DNA from: Rhizophagus irregularis | Taxonomy: Eukaryota > Glomeromycota > Glomeromycetes > Glomerales > Glomeraceae | DNA: 64,000 nt | Reading direction: 5' to 3' | Assembly (NCBI RefSeq): GCF_026210795.1 | Contig: NC_089452.1 | Span: 310,001 to 374,000 of the forward strand | Shown: positions 1 through 14,564 of the stretch, in pieces | Layout of the letters: every line of letters starts with the position of its first letter | Numbering within the stretch: position 1 is the first letter of the stretch | The notes under the pieces: generated by a model | The model's database searches: none | Seen by the model: only the letters and a program-made list of their open reading frames with translations | What the model was told of the DNA's origin: nothing | Position numbers and translations under genes: made by a program

Positions 1-3000
1 AATAAACATGGTCTTTGGGGTAAAATTAAATGACGTCATTAATATCGTGATAATTTCAAGTTTTTAAACAGGTTTTTTTGTAAAAAAAAAGAAAAATTCG
101 AAACATTTGGATCCTTGTACAGAGTATTATCTTCAAAGAATGAACTTTTGGTAACGAAGGAGAAGTTTTAAAAAAATCAAAACGGAAAAATCGGTTTTCA
201 CCTTATTGATGAGTCATAAAACGTCCATTGTTGGCCGATGTCGTTTAAAAATTGTGTGGAGTAATAAAAAGAAATGTGGAGTAAGTATTCACTTTAATAT
301 TCACTGACAATAAACCGATATCCAGTTTATCCGTTAATTATCCCCTTTTTTTAATTTGTTTTCAAAAAAAAGGAAAGAATGATGAAAATTATTAAATTTT
401 GAAACAATTTGTGTCAATGATAAATAAATATTGTTTAAAATACATTTTTAGCACAAGATGATGTGTTTTATACTTTTAAAACTAAAGAAGTTTTAAAAAA
501 AAAAAAATTTTATATTTTTATATATTTTTAATAATAAAGATAAAAATAAATTTGAAATATCATTGAGCTTTGATAAATTTAAATTCATACTTTTTTATTT
601 ATTTCATAATTAAAATATCGGAAATTGAACATTATTTTTTTTTTTTTAATTTTCTCTTTAGAGTTTCATTAAAAAAGTAAATTTTCTAAATAAGGATACA
701 CTTTTCTTTTTTTCGTCTTTTTTACCAAATAATCTTTAATAGAATCCTTGTACAAAAGGATTGTGTTTGTTTTTGTACGAGGGTAAATTTGACGAATTAA
801 TCAAAAAGGTAAACTCAATATAATTTAACATTCGTATTGGAAGGGAACTATTGCCCTTAATGCTCTCCTACTTAATGATACTTTAAGTAGTAAAATACAA
901 TGACTGTGAAGGACAAAGGATAAGTTATCATTTCAACAATGATAGTAAAAAAAAAGGATGAGATGAAATCTTTTACACAAATTTTCACAAATTTTCACAC
1001 AATTTTCACTTTGGAAAAAAAAAAAATGATTAACAAAAATATTACTGCACTCCTGATATGTACGCGCCATTTAAAATTTTATCTAATATTAAAAATAGAA
1101 AAGAATTCTTTTATTCTTTTCTTCTTCTTTATCATTATTATTTAAAAGTTTAGCCAATTATTGAAGACCATCGAATATTCTTGTAACAAATAATATTCAT
1201 CAACTATTTGTTTATTTTTAACATCATAATACGGTCTTCTTAGTTGATATAAAATCTCTTAGCTGACATAAAATAATTACAAATTAAAACAAATCGAAAT
1301 AAAAATAATTATAAAATAACGGATTAAAATAATTTAAAATTTTTTTTTACATAATTTTTATAAAAAAAAAAATAAAAAATATACAAAAAAGAATTGACAG
1401 GTTTAACCCCTTAATTATTTTTTTCTTGCACAACATTTTAAAAAACAATTAATATTATTTTTTTTTTATAAGAAAATCATAAAATTTGATTTAATTGGTC
1501 GTTGTTAAAATTAATATTTTTAATAACAATATTATCAAATAAATTAAATGATAAATATTCATTTTAAATCGGTAATAGGATTTTTGCATTATTGTTTGTT
1601 TGTTACGTTTACAGTTTTTTTTCAAAGCATTATATATTAATATTATTATTGTTACAATTTTTTTTAGTTATCAATTATTTGATTTTTTTATTTGCTGCGT
1701 AAATACATAATGCATGAATAAGAAAATTACATTCCGGCCATCTTGCATTTTTTTTTTAAAAAAAAAATATTAATATTATTTCATGGGATACCACTTTTTA
1801 AACTTAAATATAATTTTTAATATATACATTATTATTAATAATTACATTAATACATTGTACCTGGTTTATAACTCCCGCCAAAAATTAAAAAAAGACAATT
1901 ACCAATGATAATGCATTTTAATGCATTAGGTTGAATAAATTAAGTAAATTAATCATAAACAAATACCTAGTTACATTTCTATTTATAATATCATTTATGT
2001 CGTTTAGCAAGTTATTTTTATTTTTACGGTTTAGGTTAAAAAGAAATTTCTGTTTTTATAATTTTTTTTTTCCTTCAATTCGAAACATCAAAGACAGGGG
2101 TTAAGGTTGAACAATGGCTAAATTACATATCCAAGGTTTCAAAATCATGATAACATTGGATGAATTTCTTTCTCTCTTAAAATATAATTCAATTGATATC
2201 CGAATCTACAGATTTTTAAAACTATATTCTTTGTTTTTTTTTAAAAAAAAAAAAAATCTGGCAGATGGATATAATTTTAATTATATTAATTGGTTTAAAA
2301 AAAAAAAAATATTTAAATAAATTTAAATAATGAATGGTTAAATGTATCATATGTAACACATGTAACACATCGGTAATACGACGAATCGGCGTATGGCTTT
2401 TCGGTAGATTCAATGATTGGTTTTTTTAAATACCTTTAAAAGATTTCTTTTGACCAAGTTTAGACTAATTTGATGAACATATACTCTTTTATAAATTTTT
2501 TTTTTGAAACAAGACTTCTTTGTTAATTCTTATTGAATTTTTTATATTTTTTTCAATAAAGTTATTATAATATCATAAGAAATTACTTATACACCGAGAT
2601 GTTACCCGAGAGAAGAAACATTGTCAATAACAAAAATAATTTGTTAATTAACTTATTTTTGTATAATAAATTTTTTGTACAAATGGTGGGACAAAAATGT
2701 CGTGTTATTGTGGAAATTTAATCATTATAATATTGGATAAAGTTCGGAATTTATTTTATGTATAATAGGAAAGGGACACGAACCGCAGGTAATAACTAGT
2801 GATACGGTAATCACCGTAAATAAAGTTCAATACTAAAAATGTACCATTAGTCTAATTTAAACATGTGAGTAACATTTGAGAAGAAAATCTTAACTTGATA
2901 AAAATTAAAAATCCAAAGGTAAATCAAACATATGAAATTGAAAAATATGCAAAATAATATTTGATGACGATCGTTAAGGTTTTATTTTGCATTTTTGCAT

Positions 3001-4400
3001 ACAAATATTTTTATTTCCCTGCTTGTTATTTTCCTTGCGCGATATAAAATACTAATCATGAACCACAAGTAACATAAGTGGTAATACGGGTTACGATAAA
3101 TTATATTATATTATATTATGACCAAAGTTAACAACAACCAATTTCCTTTTAGGAATTTTAGGATATTCTTCAAACCAGTTGTAATAAAAATGGGTATAAT
3201 TGTGAAACATCAATAAAGGTACAATAAAATGTACAATAATTTAAATTAGAAACATCAACAATAAAAAAATCAGATTTACAATTATAAAGCATTGAAATTA
3301 TTTTTGAATTTTCTGACGTTAGCATTATTTAATAATATTATTAATAGGATTTGATATGATTGTCTGATCGTTTTGAATTATAGTAATTCAATAACGTATT
3401 ATGAAATCATCAATAAATAATAATAGTTAAAAATATATAAACTTTTTTTATTATTATATGTTTACATTGATGGTATGGGTATTTATATAACCATATAACC
3501 ATATAACCATATAGTCACTGTCCGAGCGTATATCAAAATTATATTGTACCTGATACCGACCCGTAAAACCTGAATCCGTGCTAACGTTTTGTTTCGCAAA
3601 ATAATCTGTGTAATCTGTACTGTACACAATCTTTATCTTTTGACAATCTTTAAAGATTTATCTCTAAATTCTATATATATATATTATCTTTCTATGATAG
3701 GAACATAGGAATGATAGGATACATAGGATACATAGGGTAACATCAAATATATGTATTATCAATTATATATTAAATATATATGTTGAATATATGTCCAATA
3801 TTTAATTTTTTCTCTAAAAAATTTAAAAATGCAGAAAAATAAATTAAATACTTACCCAAAATGGTAAATCAACTCACGCGGGTATTATATGTTCAATTTA
3901 ATTGGACAATACAATTTTGTCTTGTTTGAAAAAAATTATTTTTTTATATGGTACATATTTTAATCAATTTTTTTTTTGGTAATACCATGTATCTAATCAT
4001 TTATAAATAACTCTTACTATAACAATTACCGTAATTAGTGATCAAATATCAATTTAATACGTAATGGAAAATGAATGCAAATCTCTCTTTTTATATATTA
4101 TTTATATTTTTAATTTAAATTATATATCAGATATATAAAAAAAATTTTTTTTTAAATTATATATTTATTAAATACATTTTTTTTTTAATTTACATTTACA
4201 TTTATATAAATGTATAAAAAAAAAAAGTCACGCACAACAAAAACCCAACATTCTATACATAATAATATAATAGAATTAGAGTGAACAAATGAGCTAAAAT
4301 AATTTTGGATGATTAATTATTTTATTTTTCCATTAAATGTACATTTAAAAAAATTTTTTTTTATATTATAAAGATATTATAAATATTATAAAGTAAAATT
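1..4400. other. Gene-poor AT-rich stretch
   Basis: No supportable gene is seen. The sequence is dominated by poly-A, poly-T and AT runs, and open frames here are short and rich in Phe, Ile and Lys, as expected from base composition. A small tandem repeat of ATATAACC lies at about 3485-3514, and short GGATACATA-type repeats lie at about 3715-3740. This is probably intergenic DNA upstream of the 4.9-kb gene. Confidence 0.6.
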
Positions 4401-4430
4401 TTTTTATATTAATGTTATTTTAAAATTCCC

Positions 4431-4438
4431 TATAAATA
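4431..4438 (+). promoter_or_regulatory. TATA box of the 4.9-kb gene
   Basis: TATAAATA preceded by CCC stands out in a purely AT background because it is flanked by G/C. It lies about 455 bp upstream of the chosen start codon, so the gene would have a long, pyrimidine-rich 5' leader. Confidence 0.5.
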
Positions 4439-4886
4439 TGGAGCTATGCTGCACTAAAAAAAATCTTTCTTCACTCAAAACAAAGAGGTCCCGTTTGTTT
4501 TCTTTTTTGTTCTTCTTAAACCAAAATAAAATATTTTTTTTTTTCTTACTTTTTTTCTTATTTATTTAAGAGATAAATCGGTTCTTTTATCTTACGAGAT
4601 TTGACTTTATTAAAGAGACCAAACAAAACCTTTTCTTGATACCAAACATTTATTTTTTTAAAAAAAGCGACTTTTTAATTTTTTTTTAAAAAAAAAAAAA
4701 TCTTTGTTTCCCAAAACATTAAACGTCTTTTCCAACAGTTATAAAAACTTGTCTAATTTTTTTTTTACGATTATATCTTTTTTTTTCGTTAACGATTTTT
4801 CAAGAAATTTTAACTTGCTTTTAAAAAATTTCAAAAAACTGTTTTTTTTTTCAAAACACTTTATATTATTTAAAAAAATACACAAA

Positions 4887-5351
4887 ATGAAAATGAAGAA
4901 TAATATGTTCGCACGCAACCGTAAAATTCACAACCCATTCAAAAAGAGAAGTCCTTCAAATAAATCAAATGCACATGCTCTTTATCATCAAAATAATGTA
5001 ATAAGTGCTTTAGGTGGAATACCACATGATTACGATTTTGATTACGGTTCAGAAACAGAAACTCCAACGGTCTATTCATCACGAAGAAGTTCAATTTATT
5101 GCGGATCTTCACCACAAAGCCCAACGACTCATGTATATTCATATTTTCCAGAACCACATCATAATTATCTTGTCGCTGCAACACATTCACATCATCATCA
5201 TAATGACAAATGTTGTCATGATGCCAATTGCAAACAATATAAGCAAACAAAAAGGAATAGTTCTGATTCTTATAACCCACGAAGAAGTTTTACTGGTTTT
5301 AAACTTTGGTTACGATTAACTTGGGTAAAAGTTGGTAGAACCTTTCGTTAA
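4887..5351 (+). CDS. Small basic, His/Ser/Tyr-rich protein of unknown function
   Basis: An intact frame encodes 154 residues. I chose the ATG at 4887 (MKMKNNM...), preceded by CACAAA, over the in-frame ATG at 4704. The 61 residues between them are Phe/Lys-rich and look like translated T-rich leader. Base composition changes to coding-like exactly after 4887. The N-terminus is basic (NRKIHNPFKKRSPSNK). The middle is Ser/Tyr/Pro-rich with SSRRSSIYCGSSPQSP. A histidine run (HSHHHH) is followed by a CC...C cluster (DKCCHDANCKQ), and the C-terminus is basic and aromatic (FKLWLRLTWVKVGRTFR). No signal peptide or membrane segment is evident. The His/Cys cluster could bind metal, which is inference only. 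I do not recognise the family. It is the only convincing host gene in the first 15 kb. Confidence 0.7.
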   Translation: MKMKNNMFARNRKIHNPFKKRSPSNKSNAHALYHQNNVISALGGIPHDYDFDYGSETETPTVYSSRRSSIYCGSSPQSPTTHVYSYFPEPHHNYLVAATHSHHHHNDKCCHDANCKQYKQTKRNSSDSYNPRRSFTGFKLWLRLTWVKVGRTFR

Positions 5352-7636
5352 GATATGATTATGATTACCGAAGATGATTATGATGATTTGATTTAATTGA
5401 TTGAGGCTAGTCCTTTATCAATAATATCAAAGTTATCTATTATTGTAATTATTTCTCTGGACATTTTTTTATTGCCGAGTAAATATATTATTATAAATAT
5501 TATACATAGTCAAAAAAAAATTATATTTAGTAAATAGTAAATCAGCGGGGTTTCTTGTTATAGACAATTTAATCATCATTATTATTTAGACTTATCGAAA
5601 AAACGATTATAATCGAGAAAGAAAAAAAAAACTACACAACAACAACAATTTTTATACCAATTTTATTAATTATGTAAAATGTAAATACCCTTATAAAATT
5701 CTTTTAAGTGGATTATTTAAAGTGGTTATAAAAAAAAAACAACAGGCTTGAAATATTAATGACCACTTTATTATATTTCACTCCCTTTTTTTTATTATTT
5801 TACACTTTTTTTTACCCTTCCCCTTTTTTAATTTCCCACTTTTTCCCCACTCTTTCCCCTTACCCTTTTCCCCTTCCCCTCTTCTTTATTTTTCTTTTTT
5901 ATTTCTTTTTCTAATTTCTAATTCTTTTTATTTTTTTCTTCTTCTTTTTTTTTTATTTTAATTTTTTTCGTTAATAATTATGTTAAAAGTATTTCCATAT
6001 CCTTCTTAATGACTAATCACTAATCTCCATAATTCCTAATTTTTAATTCAATTATTTTCATCTTTTAGAAAATAGTCATTTTTTTTTATTATATTCACCT
6101 TATTCATTCATTTAATAATTTATTTTTTAAGATTTTATTTCGTTTTTTTATTTTATTTCGCGTTTTAAAAAAGACTTTCGATGACAAACACAAACACAAA
6201 CACAAACACAAAATTTCGATTTAATTTTTACGATTTTTATTTTAACGTTTTTTTTTAAAAATTTATTTTCTTTCTCCTTTCGTTTTTTATTTTCAATTTT
6301 TTTTTTAGAGTTTGTACATAAAATTAGAAATAGACGTCATTCTACATTTTTTTTTCTTTCTTTTTTTTTCTTTTGGATAGAAAAATTTATAATATGTATA
6401 TATTTTATTTTTTATTATGAAAGCTTCGGTTCTTTTATTTTAAAATATATATATATATATATATGTTTATATTTGATTTCTTTTGTCCAAAGAAAAAAAA
6501 ATACATTTTATTCATTTTTTTTTTTCGATTTCACAAACACAAACATGAAACAACAACAATAGACTTTAATGAATTTTAAAGCTGAGCTTTCTATAATTCA
6601 ACAATTAGAATTTTTTATATCACACATTTTACAATTCATTTGTATATATATAAGTTTTTAAAAAAATAGACGAAACACAACCAAACAAAAACATTTCTAT
6701 AGATTTTAAAAAAAGCATTTTCACGCATTCTATACAACACCATCATCACTTTTTTCACACATTAAGCAAAAAAAAAAAAAATTAAGCATTTTAAATAAAA
6801 AAAAATAAAAAATAATAATTTATTATTATTTTTTTTTTTAAAACCGATCCACGAAACAAAAAAAATCTCATTCTTTTTTTACTTTTTCAACTCACTTTTT
6901 CACTCATCAATCCACTCAAAAACAAACAAACCAACAAAACTCATATTATTCACTCACAAAACTTACTCACAACACTCACCACCAAATTTTTTTTTTTTTT
7001 TTTTTGTTAAAATCATTTTGTAAATAGACAAAATAGAACACAGCATAAAGAACATAAATTGCATTTATTTTGAAATGAAAATAAATTTATTTGCATGAAA
7101 TCATAAAAAAACAAAAAAAACACTTTATTAATTGTTGTTATAAAATTACAAAGTAAAATCATAAAATCATATAAAGATATAAAGTTACAAAGTCATAAAT
7201 CATATAAAGATAAAGTAAAGATATAAAGTAAAGGTATAAAGTAAAGCCATAAAGTAAAGCCATGTTTATAAAGCAATACAATATAAATGCTTTTTAAAAG
7301 TATACCGTCTTTGTTCCGCCGTAAAAATTGCCTCGCTTTATTTAACTAAAGTTGGAACAATTAATTAAATTGATGAAACAAAAATGCCGCGATTGCCGCG
7401 TAAACAATAATTAAACGCGTTTCAAAGAACCTTTTAATGTCACAAATGTTACAACGTTTATTTTAAATAGTAAATATTTACTACACATAATAATTTTTGA
7501 ATAACGAGTAGTTAGCAAGTATCTAATATTTTTTATTTTTTTTTTCGCCCAAAAAAAATTTTGGGCGTGCATTGAATTATGATTGGAGAACCAATTGTTT
7601 GAACCAATTATAATTTGGTTTAAATAAATTTAATGA
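5352..7636. other. 3' flank and AT-rich noncoding DNA
   Basis: The 3' flank of the preceding gene runs into T- and A-rich low-complexity sequence. A (CAAACA)n microsatellite lies at about 6184-6212 and a (TA)n run at about 6448-6464. At 7140-7265 there is a diffuse minisatellite built on AAAGTAAAG and ATAAAGT words. No gene is seen. Confidence 0.55.
6184..6212. repeat. (CAAACA)n microsatellite
   Basis: About four and a half uninterrupted copies of CAAACA. This is a simple sequence repeat in noncoding DNA. Confidence 0.8.
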
Positions 7637-7644
7637 GTGACGTA

Positions 7645-7908
7645 CAGGGACGATGATTTTTTGCGGCGGTATAAAGTAAATTTTGTGTGTGATAAAAGTA
7701 AATTTTGTGAAATTTTGTGATTTGGCCAGAATTATGCAAGGTTGGCCAACATTACGATTCGTAAATTCTGGCCAAATTTAGTGTCTGCCGGAATTATAAT
7801 AATTTCAAATCCTAAATCAGGCCAAAAACTTGAAAATTATCAACATTTTATAGCCAAATTTTGTGATTTTCTGTGAAATTCTGTGATCACAAAAAATCAT
7901 CGTCCCTG
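7645..7908. mobile_element. hAT-type MITE, 264 bp
   Basis: Terminal inverted repeats of CAGGGACGATGATTTTTTG (19 bp, perfect) bound a noncoding interior. The element is flanked by a perfect 8-bp direct duplication GTGACGTA at 7637-7644 and 7909-7916. An 8-bp duplication with short TIRs beginning CAGGG is typical of the hAT superfamily. The interior repeats GGCCA/TGGCC and TTTTGTGA words and has no coding capacity, so it depends on a transposase made elsewhere. Confidence 0.88.
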
Positions 7909-7916
7909 GTGACGTA

Positions 7917-10900
7917 CAGTACAAGTAAAATATTACTAAAAGTTATTACTAAACGAGTGAAAAGTAGGTAACACATTATCTACTAAATGTGGATTTGGAG
8001 TACGTAAATTCGATATCAATTTACCACGGCAAAGTCCGATTTTAAAATATGCCGTAAAAATCGATATCTTTGTAATTTTTATGTCATAAAAAAAAAAAAG
8101 AGATGATGATAAATTTGTCATTTTGTCAATTTGTAATATTACTCATATTTACTGCGTATCGTCAGGAAAATCATTTCTTAAATATTGGTAATATCGGTTA
8201 AATCGTTAAATCGGTTAAATGGTTTACCGTTAAAAAAAAAATAAAATCCTGTTAATTTCTTGTTGACAATAGGAAAAAAAAAATTTTTTATTTGGGTTAT
8301 CAAAAAAGAAAAGAAGATTAAAATATTATCGGCCGAGTAACATGTTATACAATATAAAGTAAGAACTTCAAGAAATGATTGATTACACGCAGCAAACGGG
8401 GTTATTGTTTCATATTTTTACCGAAATTTCTTTCCGTAGTAGAAGTGGGAAATAATAATGTGAAAAAATTGTGATTAGGAATGAAAAGTGCGAAATTTTT
8501 TTTTTATGTCCCGTGCTTTTGTTCAAATCATGAGAAATGCGTTCATTTTTGTTTCCCTTAAAAATAATAAATAAATAAATAATGACAATATATGAACATA
8601 AGATTTCCATAAATCGATTAGTAAATAATTTCCAGTTAAAATAAAAAAGATTTTTTTAAACAATGATTATCAAAATTATTTGCCTTATAAAAATTTGCCT
8701 TTTAAAAAAAATGTTTTTTATTAGAATAATTTATTGGGAATAAAAAACAAAAAATTTCATAAAATTTCATATCCGTAAAAAATTCAAAAATCCTGATATT
8801 AATTAATTATTTGAAAGGAAATAAAGACTTTAATATAAAACTCATAAAATCCCTTTAAAAAATTTGATATTCAACCATTATCAATTATAAGGAAACAAAG
8901 ACCGATATTTGATATTAGGATTGACCCGATAATTTCTTAAAACCTACCGATAGTGCACGGTCCGTAAATTTTTAATGGATGTTAAGTTTTTCCTTTTTTT
9001 TTTTCATCATTTTAAAAAAAAAATTATTTGAACTGACAAAACCGTTTATTTTTTTTTTTGCCAAGATAAATTTCCTGAAATTTTATTTTTTTATTTTTTA
9101 TTTTTTCTTATCATAGTTACCGTATTTAACCGATATAATGATATAAATAATCTTTTAATTCATTGTATCAATAAATTGATAAAGAAAAATCTCATGTTAT
9201 TTTCCTTCCCCTTATTTTATTTATAGAATTTATTTTCAAAATTTCCTTTTTTGATAATAAAAATAAATATTTTTTATGAGAGGTTAAACAGTTATTTTTC
9301 TTTTTTCGAAACAATCATTTCATTATCATGCATGTGTGTCAAAAAGAATGCAATTTTAATATTTTCTTTTTATTAAAGAAAGAAGAAAGAATAATAATAA
9401 ATTTTTTTTATTTTTTTTTCCTGCATTTCATTATCGGAAACAAAGTCATAAGATTTAATTAAAAAATATTTTTAATTTTTTTTTTTTACCACTTGATTAC
9501 CTTGATACCTTTAATTGGAAAAAAATTAATTTTTGCTGCGTTAAATATTAGGAATATGAAGGATTATCTAATCTTTAAATGGAATTCTCATTCGGAATTT
9601 GAATACCTATTTTAAATAAAATCTTTTAAGAATGAGATTTACCATATTTGTTATATTTGTTAAATAATATCTTATTAATACCTTATAATCTTATAATACG
9701 CCACGGTTAAAACCGGGAATTTAACCCGGGGGTACAACCCGTGTTTGTTATTATTACGAAAAAAATTTAGAATTTATTAATTTAGGTAATTCATTGTTGT
9801 TCCTTCCATTTCCTTTTTTGATTAATAATAATGTTGTTGATCTCGTGATTTTTGTGGTTTTTGTGGTTATTTGTGGCGAAAATATGAGATTTTTTTAAGT
9901 ATGTATAATCATATAAATTTTAAATGATTATAATGTATAAAGAATTATAGAATCCCTTTTTATTATCCTTTAATACAATCATTTAATCTCTTTTAATACT
10001 CATAATAAAATAATAAGGTAAAAAGTTATAATTAATAATCATGTTAACCATGATAAATTAATAAATTATTTAACCATAATAAATTTTTAAACTATTCAAA
10101 AACTATTTCAAATTTTTTTTACAAAAAAAAATTGATTTTATTTATTTTTTATGAATTATTTTTTTTTGGCCAAGATAATTTTTTTTGGCCAAGATATTTT
10201 TTATTGACTCGGGGATAACTCGGGATAACGATAGCTATACTCTTTTGTAAAATGATCATTACCATATTTAAGCCATTATAGAAAACTCTACGTTTCTTTT
10301 CATTTGAAAGGGACATTCGATCTAATTAACAAATTTAGTAATTCGCTTAGTAAAATCAACGCCGCAATATAACATCAAATATGTCATCATAATAACATTT
10401 ATAGAATAATATTTCCCAATTAAAAATACCTAAAATAACATCAAAAACATCATCACGCCACGATTTAAAATAATATAAAATTTAGTATGGCTTGGCATTT
10501 AGAAATTATTTAGAATATTCTTTTGTGAGACAAAAAGGAGTTTCATTGGGTCTTTAATAACTCATTGAGTCATCCATTGAAGTCATTGGGCCCACTTTGA
10601 TAAATTTAGAAAATCCTTACCCAAATATTTTTAAACTCATTATGTTGCCTAATTTAGGTTACATGATTTGATTAATTTCTGGTAAAATTTTGAATTATTT
10701 TTATTTTAATTTATTTTTACCTTTTTTAACCTGTTAAATAAATTATAACAACCCTTTCAGAAGAAATTGATATTAGAAATGATAACAGAAAATTTTGATA
10801 TCATAGATAATGAACTCGCTCTAATTCTCGCTTTAATTCTCGCTTAAATTCTCGCTTCGGAATGTATGATTATGTTTCGTTCCGTCATTATTATTATTAT

Positions 10901-13900
10901 TATTATAATAAAAAAAAAATTATTTTTATTTTTTAAGTTGAAACTCAAAAATAAATATAAAATAAATTAAAATACTCATAAAATTTATTCAAATAAGGAC
11001 AATAGAATATATTATAAATCTCTTATTTTATGAACAAGTTTTCTTCCCTGTTGTCTTTAAAGTTTTTCTTCCATAACAATTTTCGATTTTTTGAAGATTT
11101 TTTCCTCATTATATTAAACCTTTATCAAATATGGTCTCATTCAACAAACTAATCAATCTTTTTTTTTTTCTTGATGAAATTGATTAAATTACATAATCTA
11201 AAATTTATTAAACTAGTATTAGTAATAATTATATATATTGTGGTATACGATTCACAATATTAAACTCCTTCTATAAATTAAAGCCGCATGCCTCCATCCT
11301 GTTTAATACTTTATTAAGATTTAAACTTTATCTCATAAATACTTTTTTCCATGACAACATCAAAAATGGTTTCATTCATTAAATGAGGAAAAAAAAAATG
11401 AGATGGAAAATGAAAATTATAATGAAAAAAAAATTTGACGAAAATAAACTTTTATTATACTTTATACTATATATTTATAGTTTATACTTTAATTTATACT
11501 TTTTAATATACTTTTTAATATACTTTTTTTTCTTTTTCTTTTCTTTTAGTTATACTTTCTTTTAGTTTTAATTTAATACTCCAGTTACTCAGTTAAATAC
11601 TTGCTATTATACTTGTCCTTTTTTCCTCCTTCATGATAATGATATCATTCATTGTCTCATTTCCTTTAATTTAATTTATTTAATTTATTTTACTTAATTT
11701 ATTTATTTATTTATTTATTTATTAATCACAAACTTTTACAACACAATACAGAATACGCACAAATTGAGAAATAATTGACATTTGACCTCTTTGTCATTCC
11801 TAACACAAAACTTTCTTACCTCTCTTCCTCTTCTCATTTTCATTCTCTCTCTTAATTATTATTAATAATAATAAACTTTAAAAATAAAATTAAAATTTAA
11901 CGCCAAAATAGACTTTTCTCAGAGAAAATTATAAAAAAAAACCTGTTTAATCTCTTACACATCCCTTATTTTGATGATCATAAAGAGAGACAATGATTTT
12001 AGTCACGACAATCAATCATTTGACACCCTTACTAAATGAGAGAAAAAATTCCAAATATGAGTAATAAGACTTTCTTTAATGGAAAAATTAATTAAAATTT
12101 CAAGATTTTTACAAGAAAAAAAAAAAATTATTTAGATATTTAAATAAAGTTTGTCCAAATCAAGAAAATCGTAATTAAAATGTTTAAATTTAAAAAATCT
12201 TTTTTAAAACACTATTTTAAAAAAAAAAATAAATAAAAAATTCCTGTTTGAAATAAAAATTTTTTTCGATTAAGGTAAAATTCATTTATATTTACTCTTA
12301 CACAAATTATTATTTAAAATTTTTTTCTTTTTTATTACACATAATTAACTTTAATTTCGATTTTAGAAATATTAATTTAGTCTCGTGAATTAACTTTGTA
12401 TACTTTTTACATCAGATCTTTTTAAATAAGGATTTCTTTTAAAAGTTTATTGCATTAATTAAAAACGTTAATTTCAGGTTTCTTTTAAACCTTCTAAACA
12501 AGATTGAACTGAGTACAAAAACTATCGTAAGTTTTTTAATTATTGCATGATATATTATTTATCATTTAAATTATTTAAATTATTTATCATATTACACATA
12601 TTGCATAATATCATTAATATCATCTTTTTTTTATCATCATGTCATCCATGAGTTCATGCCATCTTTAAACGTGTACATTAACCATGCCTTTTTTCAATAT
12701 CTGTTAGTGTTTTCGTATCTTAATAAAAATTAACCGTGCATGTGTACATTATTACTACACAGATTCGTCCATGTTAATATTAACAATATTTTACCCTTTT
12801 TTGACTACTTACTTTACTTCTTCAAGGCGTTGTGCCGTTGTGCAGTCTTCTCCTCTTCGAGTGTAGTACGCCCCGCAGTATCTTAAACAAATTTGGTAGT
12901 TTATTAGAAAGTTCCAAAACTTACGGAATTTTCGGCCTTAAAAATCCGCCTCATTCTAAATTCGCCTCATTAAGTCTCATTACTCATTAGTCATGCGGAT
13001 TTTAGCCACAAAATATTTCGTCCGTGGCGGTCTTTTTTTTTAGCCACCTCTAGCCACTTTCGGCCACTTTTAAAAAAAGAATTTACTCTTTGTTTCAAAT
13101 TTTTTCCAAAAAAATAAAAAAGGCCATTCATGGTCATTTGAAACCTTTTCAAACTATGCAAGTTTCAAATTTTGTTGAGGACATAAAAATGTGAACATAA
13201 AAATGAGAACACAAAAAAAAAACATAAAAACATAAAAACATCAAAACATAAATAGTAAAAGCATAACCTAACACTTTAATACTCTGAGACTCTGAGTCAA
13301 AATGTTGTAACCAAAAAATCCTTTTTATTCCGATAATTCCGTAATTCCATAATTCCATAGTTCCATAATTTTCCGTCAATCCCGCTAATTCATCACTTAC
13401 CCTTATTGAATGTCACAACACCAAAAAACATTGTATTATATCATTTTTTTCTCAAATATTTCTTCCCCCATACATTATTGTTTTTTATTGTTTTCTTCTT
13501 TTGCGCGTTCGTTCAAAAAGAAAAGTAATGAACAAAATATAAAAATTACCATTGTCTTTTGAATGAGAATAAATTTCATGTTCGTACAACATGTTTGTAC
13601 ATTCATTATCAATTTAAGAACGAATTCAAGTTATATCTGAAACGAAAAAAAATTCTCATTGTTTATTCGATTATTCATTTAAGGTAATTAAAGGATTAAG
13701 GGGTTTTTTCAAAGGTACTAAAAATGGTAATATCAATAACCCCAACAATTCGACATTTTAGTTAAACATGCATGCATACTGTTAATCGAGGAAGAAAAAA
13801 GAAAATGTAAGAATGTTTAAGTATTAGATATATATACAAACAAATAAAACTGCGCTTGTAAGTTATGAGGCTTATCTTCTAAAGATTCTTTTTTTATTTA

Positions 13901-14370
13901 TTTATTTATTTATTTATTTTTTTCAGGGTATTCGTGATATCCTCTCAGTTTTAAAAATTTTGAAAAAAAAAATTTTTTTTTAAAACCTTTACAGAAATAC
14001 GCGTTATTGAATTGTTGAAATTTTTGAATTCATTTTGATACGTTCACGTCATTCACGTCATTCCGAAGGTAAGTGGCGACAATGGTAGTATAATTTTATA
14101 GTGGTAGTATAATTCTAGCAACAAATGCTCCCGGCACAACAAAAGTAAAAGCAGATGCGTGATTAAGCAAAGATTTTAAGATTTTAAAGGATCTGCAACA
14201 TCATGTGATCAGATGCGCTACTCGAATGATATGAAATTATATCCTATTGGTATGCCCATTATACTAGCAGAGATATTGTCCAAGTTTATCGATCTCTCTT
14301 TCCTTAATACAATTTGATACAAATCTTAATGATCTTCTTTGTATAGGGTTGTTTAAAACTAATAGGCTTA
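7917..14370. other. Gene-poor AT-rich stretch
   Basis: No supportable gene is seen in about 6.4 kb. It contains simple repeats: (TTTA)n at about 11697-11723 and again at about 13890-13918, and (TTA)n near 10889-10903. AAAACATAAA words recur near 13200-13260. A short GC-richer patch at 12825-12880 is unexplained. Open frames here are low-complexity Phe/Ile/Lys stretches. Confidence 0.55.
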
Positions 14371-14378
14371 TTTAGAAC

Positions 14379-14564
14379 TTATTTGGATGTGGAGTTATGG
14401 ACAAGATTGACTTGATCATGATTCGATTGATTCATATTGTCACTTGCTATATTTTCGCCAACATAATCAAGTATTGTGATTGCATCTCCAAGTAAGCTTT
14501 GGTGAGTTGTATCTTTAGTTCTCTGCAAGATGATCCAATGAATCTTTCCACATTTATTAAACAA
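14379..14564 (-). pseudogene. Possible gene fragment, unknown family
   Basis: A 61-codon reverse-strand frame has balanced amino-acid content, unlike the surrounding composition-driven frames. It begins MFNKCGKIHWIILQRTKD and ends in a polar tail (NQSNHDQVNLVHNSTSK). No partner exons could be placed with confidence on either side. It may be the last exon or a degraded fragment of a dispersed fungal gene family. Function unknown. Confidence 0.3.

Noticed and set aside
4704-4886. N-terminal extension of the 4.9-kb gene to ATG 4704
   Set aside because: The extra 61 residues are Phe/Lys-rich translation of a T-rich leader, and the composition becomes coding-like only after 4887.
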